DNA of 64,000 nucleotides from RUG11788 sp964578175 (GCA_964578175.1 CAZOBH010000002.1:28343-92342); one strand, 5' to 3'; numbered from the stretch's first letter, positions 44,867-53,582 are shown. Notes: generated from the sequence alone by a model not told the origin. Program-made: numbers and translations.

Positions 44867-45019
44867 ATGAAGAAATTAGGACTATTTTTAATAATATTTA
44901 TATTTTATTTAACTTTGACAGGTTGTACAAATGATAAAAAAGAGTCAAAGGGAAAAGGTCCTAATGCTCCAGCTGGATTAAAAGATATATTTGAAAATTG
45001 GAATGGACCAAAGGCATAA
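44867..45019 (+). CDS. Small lipoprotein of unknown function
   Basis: 50 residues, ATG 44867 with SD AGAAGGA. The N-terminus M-K-K is followed by a hydrophobic helix and a lipobox L-T-G-C (Cys19), giving a mature peptide of about 32 residues: T-N-D-K-K-E-S-K-G-K-G then a Pro/Asn-rich end. It starts 19 bases after the copA stop with no terminator between, so it should be copper-regulated if copA is. It contains no Met/His/Cys cluster beyond the lipidated Cys, so direct copper binding is not suggested. No family recognised. Confidence 0.7.
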   Translation: MKKLGLFLIIFIFYLTLTGCTNDKKESKGKGPNAPAGLKDIFENWNGPKA

Positions 45020-45085
45020 ATCTATTTAATGTAATATATTTAGATTATTAAAGATTTATAACAAAGACATCTTAAATAACTTTTA

Positions 45086-45094
45086 TGATATAAT
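45086..45094 (+). promoter_or_regulatory. Extended -10 promoter of the acyltransferase gene
   Basis: TGA plus TATAAT (45089-45094), 20 bases before the ATG. Confidence 0.5.
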
Positions 45095-45114
45095 TGTTTA
45101 TGAGGTAGATATTC

Positions 45115-46194
45115 ATGAAAAAAGAGAAACATAATGGGTTAGTAAGTTTATGGAAATTTATATTTTGTGTTGTAATAGCTATATATCATGGCCAATTGTT
45201 ATATGGTAATGAACCTGTACCTTTATTTAGAGGAGGATATATAGCAGTTGAACTTTTCTTCTTAATATCTGGATACTTTTTTGCTAAGAGTGCTTTGAAA
45301 GAAAAATATAATGGCGAAAGTATTGGAAAAGATACAATTTCATTTGTGTGGAAAAGAATGAAAAAACTGATTCCATACATTATAGTAATATATATAATAT
45401 GGTTAATTTTTCTAATTTTTTATTCAAAACCTCCTTTAACAATAAGTCAAATTGTAAATAGTATATGGAATCCTTTGTTAGTCAGAACCTTTGGTTTTAG
45501 AGCTCCATTTATGGTAACTGCTGTATGGTATTTAACAGTATTATTTACATGTATGCTTATTTTATATCCAATATTAAAAAAATATCGTGATAATTTTATT
45601 TTACTAGCATCACCAATAATAGCCTTATTCTTCTTGGGGTATTTAAATCATCATTATTATGGACTTGATATTTCATATGCAGCATGGGGTGAATATATTT
45701 GTGCTGCTTTTATTAGAGGATTTGCTGAATTAAATATAGGTTTTATTATTTACTATTTGAATAAAAAGTTGGAAAAAGTTGAATATACTAAATTTGCCAA
45801 AGTATTTTTAACAATTACTCCTTGGATTATATTAATCATTGTTTTAGGAATTACATCTTTTATTCCTCGTCATAAAGAATATGATTATATTATGCTTTTG
45901 TTATTTACTATAGCACTTCAAATAATGGTTAGTGGTAAAACTTATGATTTAAAGTATTTTTCTAACAAGTTTATATTTTTCTTAGAAAGTATAAGTATGA
46001 TAATATTTATTAATCATCAATTCTTTAGACAGGTTGTTCTTGATCATCCTTTTTTTGAAAATATTTCACTTAATAAATGTTTAATTATTTATGTGTCTGC
46101 TACAATTGTTTTTTCTATTATTGAATATTTAATAATAAGTAGAATACAAAAATTAGATTTAAAAAGAATTAGGAGATTTATTATTAAAGAATAA
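45115..46194 (+). CDS. Acyltransferase 3 family membrane protein
   Basis: 359 residues, SD GAGGTAGAT. Polytopic (about ten TM helices) O-acyltransferase of the OafA/YrhL type. Such proteins move acyl groups, often acetyl, onto cell-surface sugars or lipids. Seen here are the N-terminal L-x-x-L-W-K-F with a conserved His25 (I-Y-H), then R-G-G-Y-I-A-V-E-L-F-F-L-I-S-G-Y-F and F-V-W-K-R-M-K-K-L. No SGNH domain is attached. Neighbours give no clue to the acceptor, and no nearby polysaccharide genes exist. Confidence 0.88.
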   Translation: MKKEKHNGLVSLWKFIFCVVIAIYHGQLLYGNEPVPLFRGGYIAVELFFLISGYFFAKSALKEKYNGESIGKDTISFVWKRMKKLIPYIIVIYIIWLIFLIFYSKPPLTISQIVNSIWNPLLVRTFGFRAPFMVTAVWYLTVLFTCMLILYPILKKYRDNFILLASPIIALFFLGYLNHHYYGLDISYAAWGEYICAAFIRGFAELNIGFIIYYLNKKLEKVEYTKFAKVFLTITPWIILIIVLGITSFIPRHKEYDYIMLLLFTIALQIMVSGKTYDLKYFSNKFIFFLESISMIIFINHQFFRQVVLDHPFFENISLNKCLIIYVSATIVFSIIEYLIISRIQKLDLKRIRRFIIKE

Positions 46195-46214
46195 AGATTG
46201 TTTTATATATAATT

Positions 46215-46238
46215 AGATGGGAAAAATCTCATCTTTTT
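46215..46238 (+). terminator. Intrinsic terminator after the acyltransferase gene
   Basis: Eight-base-pair stem AGATGGGA / TCTCATCT (one G-T pair) with an AAAA loop and a T tail. Confidence 0.8.
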
Positions 46239-46314
46239 ATTTTGGATAATATTTGGTTAATTAAGTACTAGGAACATATAGTTTATTTATGATAAAATAA
46301 ATTTGGTGATTAAT

Positions 46315-47247
46315 ATGTCTAATACTTATGTTATAGTTTCAACTGATGAAGTAAATATTAATGAAAATATTAAAAAGATTACTAGTAAATTGGATGATTA
46401 TGATCTTATTAAATATGATCTTAAAGAAATAGAATTATCAAAAGTTATAGAGGATTTAGATACTTATAATTTATTCGAAAATAAAAAAGTAATAATAGGA
46501 AATAACGCTTATTTTTTATCAACTAGTAAGAAAGAAAAAAATGATGTTGAACAAAGTACTAATGAACTAGAATTATATTTAAAAAATCAAAGCGATAATA
46601 TATTAATATTAATAACTGATAAATTAGATGGAAAAAAGAATATTGTAAAATTACTTAAATCTAATGCAGAAATAATTGATAGTGAAATAAATATAAATAC
46701 TATAATTAAAGATAAATTAAAAGATTTTAAAATGGATAATTATACAATTAATTATTTGATAGAGTACTGTGGTAATGATAATGAAAAGATAATTAATGAA
46801 TTAGATAAATTAATGCTTTATAAATTTGATGATAAAATTATTACTAAAGAAGATATAGAATTAATTGTAATAAAGAGTTTAACTGATAATATTTTTGATT
46901 TAATTAACAGTATTACTAAAAGAAATAAGAAGAAGTCATATGATATATATATAGATTTAACTAGAAATGGAACAGATATAAATATGATTATAGCTATGTT
47001 GGAAGAACAATATAGAATTATGTATAATGGTAGAATATTATTAAATGAAAATAATAATGATTATAAAAAAGTAGCTGATATTATGAATATTCATCAATAT
47101 CGTTTTCAAAAAGCTATCGAGAGTAGTTACGATTATTCATTAGATGATATTTTTAAAAAACTAATTGAATTAGATAATATAGAGATAAAAAGTAGAACTG
47201 GAGAAGATCCTTCTATCTATTTTGAACAATTTATAACAAATATGTAA
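46315..47247 (+). CDS. holA: DNA polymerase III delta subunit
   Basis: 310 residues from ATG 46315 (SD TTGGTGAT). Clamp-loader subunit that opens the beta clamp. The degenerate AAA+ layout is typical: an N-terminal Rossmann-like region with Y-N-L-F-E-N-K-K-V-I-I, a lid region with C-G-N-D-x-x-K-I-I-N-E-L-D-K-L, and a helical collar with D-N-I-F-D-L-I. No Walker A is expected in delta. Sequence is divergent and very AT-rich. A weak TGA-TAAAAT promoter lies at 46290-46298. Confidence 0.9.
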   Translation: MSNTYVIVSTDEVNINENIKKITSKLDDYDLIKYDLKEIELSKVIEDLDTYNLFENKKVIIGNNAYFLSTSKKEKNDVEQSTNELELYLKNQSDNILILITDKLDGKKNIVKLLKSNAEIIDSEININTIIKDKLKDFKMDNYTINYLIEYCGNDNEKIINELDKLMLYKFDDKIITKEDIELIVIKSLTDNIFDLINSITKRNKKKSYDIYIDLTRNGTDINMIIAMLEEQYRIMYNGRILLNENNNDYKKVADIMNIHQYRFQKAIESSYDYSLDDIFKKLIELDNIEIKSRTGEDPSIYFEQFITNM

Positions 47248-47283
47248 TCAATTTATGATATTATTAATGTAGAGGTGAAAAAA

Positions 47284-48261
47284 ATGAATATAGCAATATT
47301 AGGAACTGGAGCATATGGATTATCATTATCACTTATGTTTCATAAAAATAATTGTAATATAAGAATGTGGACTAAGTTTGAAGAAGAGAAAAAAATGCTT
47401 GAAACTAGTAGAGAAAACAGTGATAGACTTCCTGGTGTTAAAATACCATTAGAAGTTAGCTTTACTACTGATATGAAAGAATGTATAGATGGAGCTGAAT
47501 TAATTGTAATTGCAGTACCAGCTGGGTTTGTAGATAGTGTAAGTAGTGAACTTAAATATTGTATGAAAAAGGAACAACATATATGTATAGCATCTAAAGG
47601 AATTGAAAGAGATACTTGTTCTTTTGTATATGATATTATGTCAAGATATATTAAAACTGATAAAATAGCAGTTATTTCTGGACCATCTTTTGCAGTTGAT
47701 ATAGCAAGTAATTGTCCAATTGGACTTTCTCTTGCAACTAAAAACAAAGAAACAGAAGAAATACTTAGAAAAACTCTTCAAAATGATTATTTAAAATTAC
47801 GTACAACTGAAGATATAGTTGGAGTTGAAATATGTGGTTCTATTAAGAACGTAATAGCAATTGCAGCAGGAATGTTAGATGGAATGGGATTCCCTGAATC
47901 TACTCAAGCAATGTTTATTACAGAGTCATTAAATGATATTAAAAACTTAATTGCTGCTTTAGGAGGAAACGCTAAAACTATTCTTTCTTTTGCAGGATTT
48001 GGAGATTTATTATTAACTGCTACTAGTACTAAGTCAAGAAACTTTAAATTTGGTACATTATTAGGTAGTGGAGCTCCAAAAGATGTAGTTAATGATTATA
48101 TGAATAAAACTACTATTGAAGGTTTATATACTTTAAATTCAATTTATAAACTACTTAAAGATAAAAAAGTTGAAATGCCTATCATAGATTTAATATATGA
48201 TATTATTTATGAAGGAGAAAATCCTAAAAAATTAGCTAGATTTTTAGTAGATAAAGATTAA
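47284..48261 (+). CDS. gpsA: NAD(P)-dependent glycerol-3-phosphate dehydrogenase
   Basis: 325 residues from ATG 47284 (SD GAGGTGA); GTG 47275 lies in that SD. It interconverts dihydroxyacetone phosphate and sn-glycerol 3-phosphate for phospholipid synthesis. The N-terminal nucleotide fold has G-T-G-A-Y-G (residues 8-13). K at S-K-G-I-E, G-P-S-F-A and E-I-C-G-S-I-K-N-V-I-A-I-A-A-G are the conserved catalytic blocks, and G-F-G-D-L-L-L-T is in the C-terminal domain. It has its own terminator. Confidence 0.97.
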   Translation: MNIAILGTGAYGLSLSLMFHKNNCNIRMWTKFEEEKKMLETSRENSDRLPGVKIPLEVSFTTDMKECIDGAELIVIAVPAGFVDSVSSELKYCMKKEQHICIASKGIERDTCSFVYDIMSRYIKTDKIAVISGPSFAVDIASNCPIGLSLATKNKETEEILRKTLQNDYLKLRTTEDIVGVEICGSIKNVIAIAAGMLDGMGFPESTQAMFITESLNDIKNLIAALGGNAKTILSFAGFGDLLLTATSTKSRNFKFGTLLGSGAPKDVVNDYMNKTTIEGLYTLNSIYKLLKDKKVEMPIIDLIYDIIYEGENPKKLARFLVDKD

Positions 48262-48262
48262 A

Positions 48263-48290
48263 AAAAAGTACTAGAAATAGTGCTTTTTTT
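48263..48290 (+). terminator. Intrinsic terminator after gpsA
   Basis: Stem AAAGTACTA / TAGTGCTTT with a GAAA tetraloop and one T-G pair, flanked by A and T runs. Confidence 0.85.
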
Positions 48291-48291
48291 G

Positions 48292-48300
48292 TGGTATAAT
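48292..48300 (+). promoter_or_regulatory. Extended -10 promoter of mgtE
   Basis: TGG plus TATAAT (48295-48300), two bases after the gpsA terminator, 27 bases before the mgtE ATG. Confidence 0.65.
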
Positions 48301-48327
48301 TTTACGAGATTGAAAGAGGTGAGTAAT

Positions 48328-49671
48328 ATGAATATAAAAATGTTTGAAGAATTAATAGATAATAAGAAATATAATGAAATAAAAGAATTCTATATTAATA
48401 CTGAGGAATTTGATATATCGGTGTTACTCTCTGATTTACCAATGGAGAAATTAAAACAAGCTTTTAGATTACTACCAAAAGATATGGCATCTGACGTTTT
48501 TACTAACTTTGATTCTGATTTACAACATGATTTAATTATTGCTTTAACTAGTAAAGAACAAACAGCTATTATTGAAGACATGTATAGAGATGATGCAGCA
48601 GATCTATTTGATGAAATGTCTGCTGGAGTAGTTAGTAAAATGCTTAGTAAAGTAGATAAAGAAACTAGAGAACAAATTAATGCTTTACTAAAGTATCCAA
48701 AAGATTCTGCTGGTAGTATCATGACAGTTGAGTTTATTCATTTAAAAAAGGATTATACTATAAAAGACTCAATTGAAAGAATTAGAAAACAAAAAGATGA
48801 ATTTGTATCATTTGATAACTGTTTTGTTACTGATGAAAGAAGAAAATTACTTGGAACAGTTGCAATTAAAGAATTATTAGTAAATAATCCTTACACTTTA
48901 ATTGAAGATGTTATGGAAGAATGTACTCATCCAATACATACTTTAATGGACCAAGAAGAAGTAGCTAAAATATTTAAGGATTATAACTATAATGCACTAC
49001 CTGTTGTAGATAGTGAAAATAGACTTGTAGGTATTATTACTATCGATGATATCGTAGATATTATTGAAAAAGAAACAAGTGAAGATATTAATATGATGAA
49101 TGCCATCATTACATCTGATCAAGAAACTCCATATTTAAAGAAAAGTGCTTGGGAATTGTATAAAGGAAGAATTCCTTGGTTATTAATATTATTAATTAGT
49201 TCATTATTTACTGGAACTATAATAACTAGTTACGAAAGTGCATTAGCATCTTACGTTGTTTTAACTTCATTTATCCCAATGATAATGGATACTGGAGGAA
49301 ATGCTGGTAGTCAAGCATCAGTTACTATTATTCGTGCTTTATCTCTTGATGAAATAGAATTTAAAGATATTTTTAAAGTTATTTTTAAAGAGATTAGAGT
49401 AGCTGTATTATGTGGAATTACAATTGGAATAGTTAATTTCTTAAGATTACTTCTTATTAATAATACTGGTTTTCTTGTAACATTTATAGTATCAATTACT
49501 TTAGTATTTACTATATTTGTAGCTAAAATTATTGGTGCATCTTTACCAATGCTTGCTAAAAAGATTCATTTAGATCCTGCTGTTATGGCAAGTCCTTTTA
49601 TTACTACAATTGTAGATGCTACAAGTTTAATAGTTTATTTTAAAATAGCTTGTACATTACTAGGAATATAA
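48328..49671 (+). CDS. mgtE: Magnesium transporter MgtE
   Basis: 447 residues from ATG 48328 (SD AGAGGTGAG); the longer frame from 48280 would start within the terminator. Mg2+ channel/transporter gated by cytoplasmic Mg2+. It has an N-terminal helical domain (about 1-120), a CBS pair (about 130-255), a plug helix, then five TM helices with I-M-D-T-G-G-N-A-G-S-Q-A-S and the C-terminal D-P-A-V-M-A-S-P-F-I-T-T. It is followed by a palindrome, not by a T-tailed terminator. Confidence 0.96.
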   Translation: MNIKMFEELIDNKKYNEIKEFYINTEEFDISVLLSDLPMEKLKQAFRLLPKDMASDVFTNFDSDLQHDLIIALTSKEQTAIIEDMYRDDAADLFDEMSAGVVSKMLSKVDKETREQINALLKYPKDSAGSIMTVEFIHLKKDYTIKDSIERIRKQKDEFVSFDNCFVTDERRKLLGTVAIKELLVNNPYTLIEDVMEECTHPIHTLMDQEEVAKIFKDYNYNALPVVDSENRLVGIITIDDIVDIIEKETSEDINMMNAIITSDQETPYLKKSAWELYKGRIPWLLILLISSLFTGTIITSYESALASYVVLTSFIPMIMDTGGNAGSQASVTIIRALSLDEIEFKDIFKVIFKEIRVAVLCGITIGIVNFLRLLLINNTGFLVTFIVSITLVFTIFVAKIIGASLPMLAKKIHLDPAVMASPFITTIVDATSLIVYFKIACTLLGI

Positions 49672-49678
49672 AAAAATT

Positions 49679-49697
49679 ACAAATTTTTAAAATTTGT
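49679..49697. repeat. 19-base perfect palindrome upstream of the HhH protein
   Basis: ACAAATTTT-T-AAAATTTGT. It has no T tail, and its right end overlaps the TG of the promoter at 49697. It may be an operator or a simple hairpin at the end of the mgtE transcript. Confidence 0.6.
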
Positions 49698-49705
49698 GTT
49701 ATAAT
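49697..49705 (+). promoter_or_regulatory. Extended -10 promoter of the small HhH protein
   Basis: TGT plus TATAAT (49700-49705). A longer ORF that would start at 49694 begins upstream of this box, so the true start is downstream. Confidence 0.6.
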
Positions 49706-49747
49706 ATGTATAGTTGTTCAATTATGAACAGAAAAGTAGGTATATGT

Positions 49748-49963
49748 ATGAGAAATATAAACGTAGAAGATCCTATATCTAAATTAGGAATTAATGATAC
49801 TATTATTAATATTTTGAATGAAAATGACATAAAGACAATTGAAGAACTTTGGAAATTGAAAAGAAAAGATTTAAAAGATATGAATATGAGTAGTGAACAA
49901 ATAAATCATATTATTATTAAGATGCAATTAAAAGGAATTGATTTAAATCATAAGAAATATTAA
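49748..49963 (+). CDS. Small RpoA C-terminal-domain-like (HhH) protein
   Basis: 71 residues from ATG 49748 (AAGTAGGT upstream); an in-frame ATG at 49724 lacks an SD. Residues about 8-65 follow the alpha-CTD/HhH pattern: I-S-K-L-G-I-x-x-x-x-x-x-x-L-x-x-x-x-I-x-T-I-E-E-L, then L-K-R-K-D-L and an I-x-x-I-I-x-K-M helix. Small stand-alone proteins of this type occur in Firmicutes. DNA or polymerase binding is inference from the fold only. It has its own promoter, upstream palindrome and terminator. Confidence 0.68.
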   Translation: MRNINVEDPISKLGINDTIINILNENDIKTIEELWKLKRKDLKDMNMSSEQINHIIIKMQLKGIDLNHKKY

Positions 49964-49987
49964 AAGTATTGTTACAATACTTTTTTT
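49962..49987 (+). terminator. Intrinsic terminator after the HhH protein
   Basis: Stem AAAAGTATTG / CAATACTTTT with loop TTA, then a T run. Confidence 0.85.
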
Positions 49988-50008
49988 ATGTATAAAAAAA
50001 GAAATATA

Positions 50009-50017
50009 TGTTATAAT
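50009..50017 (+). promoter_or_regulatory. Extended -10 promoter of the RNase J gene
   Basis: TGT plus TATAAT (50012-50017), 39 bases before the TTG start. Confidence 0.65.
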
Positions 50018-50055
50018 GTATTAGTCAATTTACTAAAAGAGAAAGGAGAATTATT

Positions 50056-51714
50056 TTGAGTAAAATTAAAATATTTAGTCTTGGTGGACTAAATGAAAAT
50101 GGTAAAAATATGTATGTCATTGAAGTTGACAAAGATATTTTTGTTTTTGATGCGGGTTTAAAATATGAAGATGAAAAAATGTTAGGTGTAGATTATATAC
50201 TACCTGATTACAGTTATTTAAAAGAAAATAGAAAGAGAATTAAGGGATTCTTTTTAACTCATGGACATGATACTCATATTGGAGCTATGGCAGATATTTT
50301 AGCTGATCCAGTTATGAATAGTGTTAATGTATATGCTGCTAAATTTACTTTAGATATGCTTAAAAAAGATTTAGCAGAAGATAAAGTTAAGGCTAAGAAT
50401 TTACATGAAATTAAACCATACGTAAAAATAAATTTTGGAAAGAATTCGATATTTCCTTTAAGTGTAACTCATTCAATTCCAGATAGTTTAGGATATGTTT
50501 TATATACTAAAGATGGAGCAATAGTATATACTGGTGATTTTGTCTTTGATTCAACTATGAGTGGTAATTATAAAACAGATATTGGTAAACTTGCATATGT
50601 TGGTAAACAAGGAGTTTTATGTTTACTTTCTGAATCTGTTTATGCTGAAAATACTGGATTTACTACACCAAAGAATAGAGTATATCAATTTATTAAAGAT
50701 GTACTTGGTAAAACACAAGATAGAGTTATTGTGACTGTTCAAAGTTCACATATTTACAGATTACAAGAGATTTTAAATGTTTGTGATAAATATCATAAGA
50801 AATTAATAATAATGGGTAAAAGTTTACAAGAATTAATTAATAAATGTATAGATGATAAATATTTAATTTATGATAAATCTACAATTGGAGATTTAAGTAA
50901 TTTAGATGAGAAAAATACGGTTGTATTAATTAGTGATGATAGAGAAAAACCTTATATGAACCTAGAAAGAGTTGTAAAAGGATTTGATAAATATATTAAA
51001 CTTAAAGAAACTGATATGATATTTGTTTGTGAACCACCTACTGATAGTAATGAAAAAAGATTTGCATTATTAATGGATGAACTTGCAATGGCCGGAGTAA
51101 ATTCTACTTCATTAACTCGTAGAACACATCTTCAACATCATGCATCACGTGAAGATTTAATGCTTATGATAAATTTAATGAATCCTAAGTATTATTTCCC
51201 TGTTAGAGGAGAATATCGTAATCAAGTAAAGAATGCAGAACTAGCAGAACTTCAAGGAATACCTAAAGAAAATATTATTTTAAAGCAAAATGGTGATGTT
51301 GCAATATTTGAAAATGGAGTATTATCAAATGAAACATATCATATCCAAACAGATGAAATATTAATTGATGGAAAGAGTCAAGGGGATATCGGAGATCTTG
51401 TACTTAAAGATAGAGAAATGCTTGGTTCTAATGGAATAGTAATAGTAAGTTGTACGATTGATAAAACAACTAAGGAGATATTATCTGGACCAGAAATATT
51501 AACAAGAGGATTCGTCTATGTTAAAGATAATGCTGAATTACTTCATGAAACACAAGAAATATGTAGTGAGATAATTGAAAATAATATTGATAAGAATAAT
51601 AAATCAGTTGATTATAATAATATTAAAAATGAAGTTCGTAGTGTTTTAGGAAAACATTACTATAAAGAACTTGATAGTAAACCTATGATTATTACTGTAA
51701 TTCAAGAGGTATAA
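50056..51714 (+). CDS. Ribonuclease J family protein with altered active site (RNase J2-like)
   Basis: 552 residues, TTG start with SD AAAGGAG eight bases before it. Beta-CASP metallo-beta-lactamase fold: S-L-G-G-L-N-E-N-G-K-N-M-Y, V-T-H138-S-I-P-D-S, T-G-D161-F and the C-terminal domain are normal RNase J. The core motif H-x-H-x-D-H, however, reads H69-G-H71-D72-T73-H74, so the motif Asp is Thr. The late ligand P-V-H-G-E-Y-R reads P-V-R384-G-E-Y-R. Loss of two metal or catalytic positions resembles non-catalytic RNase J2 partners, so this is probably the J2-type subunit, with an active J1 elsewhere. Confidence 0.85.
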   Translation: MSKIKIFSLGGLNENGKNMYVIEVDKDIFVFDAGLKYEDEKMLGVDYILPDYSYLKENRKRIKGFFLTHGHDTHIGAMADILADPVMNSVNVYAAKFTLDMLKKDLAEDKVKAKNLHEIKPYVKINFGKNSIFPLSVTHSIPDSLGYVLYTKDGAIVYTGDFVFDSTMSGNYKTDIGKLAYVGKQGVLCLLSESVYAENTGFTTPKNRVYQFIKDVLGKTQDRVIVTVQSSHIYRLQEILNVCDKYHKKLIIMGKSLQELINKCIDDKYLIYDKSTIGDLSNLDEKNTVVLISDDREKPYMNLERVVKGFDKYIKLKETDMIFVCEPPTDSNEKRFALLMDELAMAGVNSTSLTRRTHLQHHASREDLMLMINLMNPKYYFPVRGEYRNQVKNAELAELQGIPKENIILKQNGDVAIFENGVLSNETYHIQTDEILIDGKSQGDIGDLVLKDREMLGSNGIVIVSCTIDKTTKEILSGPEILTRGFVYVKDNAELLHETQEICSEIIENNIDKNNKSVDYNNIKNEVRSVLGKHYYKELDSKPMIITVIQEV

Positions 51715-51736
51715 GAACTATTAAGTTCTTTTTTAT
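51713..51736 (+). terminator. Intrinsic terminator after the RNase J gene
   Basis: Seven-base stem AAGAACT / AGTTCTT with loop ATTA, then a T run. Confidence 0.85.
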
Positions 51737-51782
51737 TTATTTATATTATTAATTTTGATAAAATATTTAATGAGGGATATTT

Positions 51783-52295
51783 ATGAAGAAAAAAGATTAT
51801 TTATATAAAATTAGTATAAATGTAGATGAAAAGACTTTTAATAGATTTCAAAAGTTCTATATAAATAAACTTAATAAAGGTCTAATAGGAAATATCATTT
51901 TGGTACTTCTAGCTTTAATCGTAATGATATTAGAATTCGTTAGAGGAAATATTCATCTAGTAATTCTTACAGCTATATTTATAGTTATATATCATTTAGC
52001 TCTTAATTATACGATAAATAAACAAATTAAAAAAATGTATAAAAGTAATTATAAAGTAAATGAAAAGACTGAAGTTTTATATTTATATAAAGATCATATA
52101 GTTACTGATAATTCATTATTTAAAAAAGATATTAAATATGAAGATATATATTTAACTTGTATTACTAGAAAAGATATTTATATTTTTACTGAAAAAAATA
52201 TAGCTATAATTATTCCTAAAAAAGAAATAAAAGAAATAGATAAAATAGAAAAGGTATTAATAGATAATACTAAGAATAAAAGGTATAAGATATGA
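51783..52295 (+). CDS. YcxB-like membrane protein
   Basis: 170 residues. A hydrophilic N-terminus of about 30 residues is followed by two TM helices (about 35-53 and 58-78) and a soluble beta-rich C-terminal domain. That domain has the pattern Y-K-D-H-I-x-x-x-x-S-x-F-K-K-D-I-K-Y-E-D-I and a final I-I-P-K-K-E, typical of YcxB-like proteins. Function of that family is unknown. The stop overlaps the next start by four bases, so the two are coupled. A weak SD (GAGGGATATTT) precedes it. Confidence 0.75.
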   Translation: MKKKDYLYKISINVDEKTFNRFQKFYINKLNKGLIGNIILVLLALIVMILEFVRGNIHLVILTAIFIVIYHLALNYTINKQIKKMYKSNYKVNEKTEVLYLYKDHIVTDNSLFKKDIKYEDIYLTCITRKDIYIFTEKNIAIIIPKKEIKEIDKIEKVLIDNTKNKRYKI

Positions 52296-52966
52296 GAAAG
52301 TATTATCATTTTAAAATGAATTTAACTCTTTTAAATATCTTTGCGGTAGTGTTATTTATTATTTCGATCTTTATATGTTATTTATGTAATGTAACTATAT
52401 TAGATTTAAATATTAGACCTATTACCTTAATTTTAATGATATTTTGGTTAATATTTCATGAATTGTTACATGCTTTAGGTTTTCTTGTTATGGGAAATGC
52501 TAAACTAAAAGATATATATATTGGAGCTGAATTAGAAAAAGGTATTTTTTACTGTATGTGTAAAAAAGAAATATCAAAGAGTAATATTTTAATATCTCTT
52601 ATGTTTCCATTATTTTTTATTGGTATACTAACATTTGTAATAGGATTAATAGTTCATTCTGGTACTTTAATATTTTTATCAATAATTAATATAAGTGGTG
52701 CATCAGGAGATATACTTATGTTTTTAGATATAATTAGAATGCCTAAAGATATAAAATATGTAGATATTGATGATACGACTGGATATACGATAATTAGTAA
52801 GCATAATTTGGAAAATAAAAGATATATATCTAGTTGTATTACTAAGATGGGTAAGTATAGTTCTTTATTTAAACATAAAGATAATAACAGGATAAAAATT
52901 ACTAAAACATCTAAGATTTTTATAGTAATTTTAATAATTTTGAGTATTGTTTTAACAATTTTCTAA
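52292..52966 (+). CDS. DUF3267-type putative zincin membrane protein
   Basis: 224 residues. Several TM helices with an H-E-L-L-H (HExxH) at residues about 59-63 in W-L-I-F-H-E-L-L-H-A-L-G-F. A later I-N-I-S-G-A-S-G-D-I-L-M-F-L-D-I-I sequence gives the distal Asp-containing block. This is the pattern of DUF3267 putative zinc peptidases. Activity is not proven for the family. It is coupled to the YcxB-like gene by an ATGA overlap. Confidence 0.8.
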   Translation: MRKYYHFKMNLTLLNIFAVVLFIISIFICYLCNVTILDLNIRPITLILMIFWLIFHELLHALGFLVMGNAKLKDIYIGAELEKGIFYCMCKKEISKSNILISLMFPLFFIGILTFVIGLIVHSGTLIFLSIINISGASGDILMFLDIIRMPKDIKYVDIDDTTGYTIISKHNLENKRYISSCITKMGKYSSLFKHKDNNRIKITKTSKIFIVILIILSIVLTIF

Positions 52967-52968
52967 AC

Positions 52969-52997
52969 TTGATTATAAATAATTTAAAGATTATAAT
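52969..52997 (+). promoter_or_regulatory. Sigma-A type promoter of the lipid acyltransferase operon
   Basis: TTGATT (52969-52974), 17-base spacer and TATAAT (52992-52997), 17 bases before the plsC ATG. Confidence 0.8.
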
Positions 52998-53014
52998 TGT
53001 TAAGAGGTGAGACA

Positions 53015-53581
53015 ATGTTTTATCGTGTAGTTAGATTTATAGTTAAAATATTAGTTTATGTAGTATATAGACCTAAAATATATGGTAAAGAAAATAAGAT
53101 TGAAAAAGGAAGAGTAGTAGTTGTTGCAAATCATAAAAATAATTTTGATTGTGCATTTCTAGCTGTTATTTTTAAAAGAACTCTTCATTTTTTAGCAAAG
53201 GATGAATTAACAACTGGTAAACTAGGATGGGCATTTAGAAGAATGCAAGTAATACCAGTAAATAGAAGAGAAAAAGATCATAATGCTATACCAATGGCTG
53301 TTAAACATCTAAATAAAGATGAAGGAGTAGCAATATTTCCAGAAGGAACTTTTAATAAGACAGATAAATTAATAATGGATTTTAAGATAGGTGCTGTTAA
53401 AATGGCACATGATTCTGATAGTTATATATTACCAGTAGCTTTAGTAAGTAACTATAAGTTATCATGGAAAAGATTTGTAATTAGAATTGGTAAACCTTAT
53501 AAAATAGAATCTGATGATTTAGAAAAAGAAAATAAGAAACTAATGAAAAAAGTAACTGATCTTTTAAAGGAAGGCGAATAG
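53015..53581 (+). CDS. 1-acyl-sn-glycerol-3-phosphate acyltransferase family protein (PlsC-like 1)
   Basis: 188 residues from ATG 53015 (SD AGAGGTGAG); the TTG at 52997 overlaps the -10 box. Acyltransferase motif I H40-x4-D45 (N-H-K-N-N-F-D) and motif III F-P-E-G-T are intact, with I-P-V-N-R between them. An N-terminal hydrophobic helix anchors it to the membrane. It transfers acyl groups to lysophosphatidic acid or a similar acceptor. The next gene, an acyl ligase, starts one base after its stop, giving an arrangement like a split Aas enzyme. Confidence 0.93.
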   Translation: MFYRVVRFIVKILVYVVYRPKIYGKENKIEKGRVVVVANHKNNFDCAFLAVIFKRTLHFLAKDELTTGKLGWAFRRMQVIPVNRREKDHNAIPMAVKHLNKDEGVAIFPEGTFNKTDKLIMDFKIGAVKMAHDSDSYILPVALVSNYKLSWKRFVIRIGKPYKIESDDLEKENKKLMKKVTDLLKEGE

Positions 53582-53582
53582 C

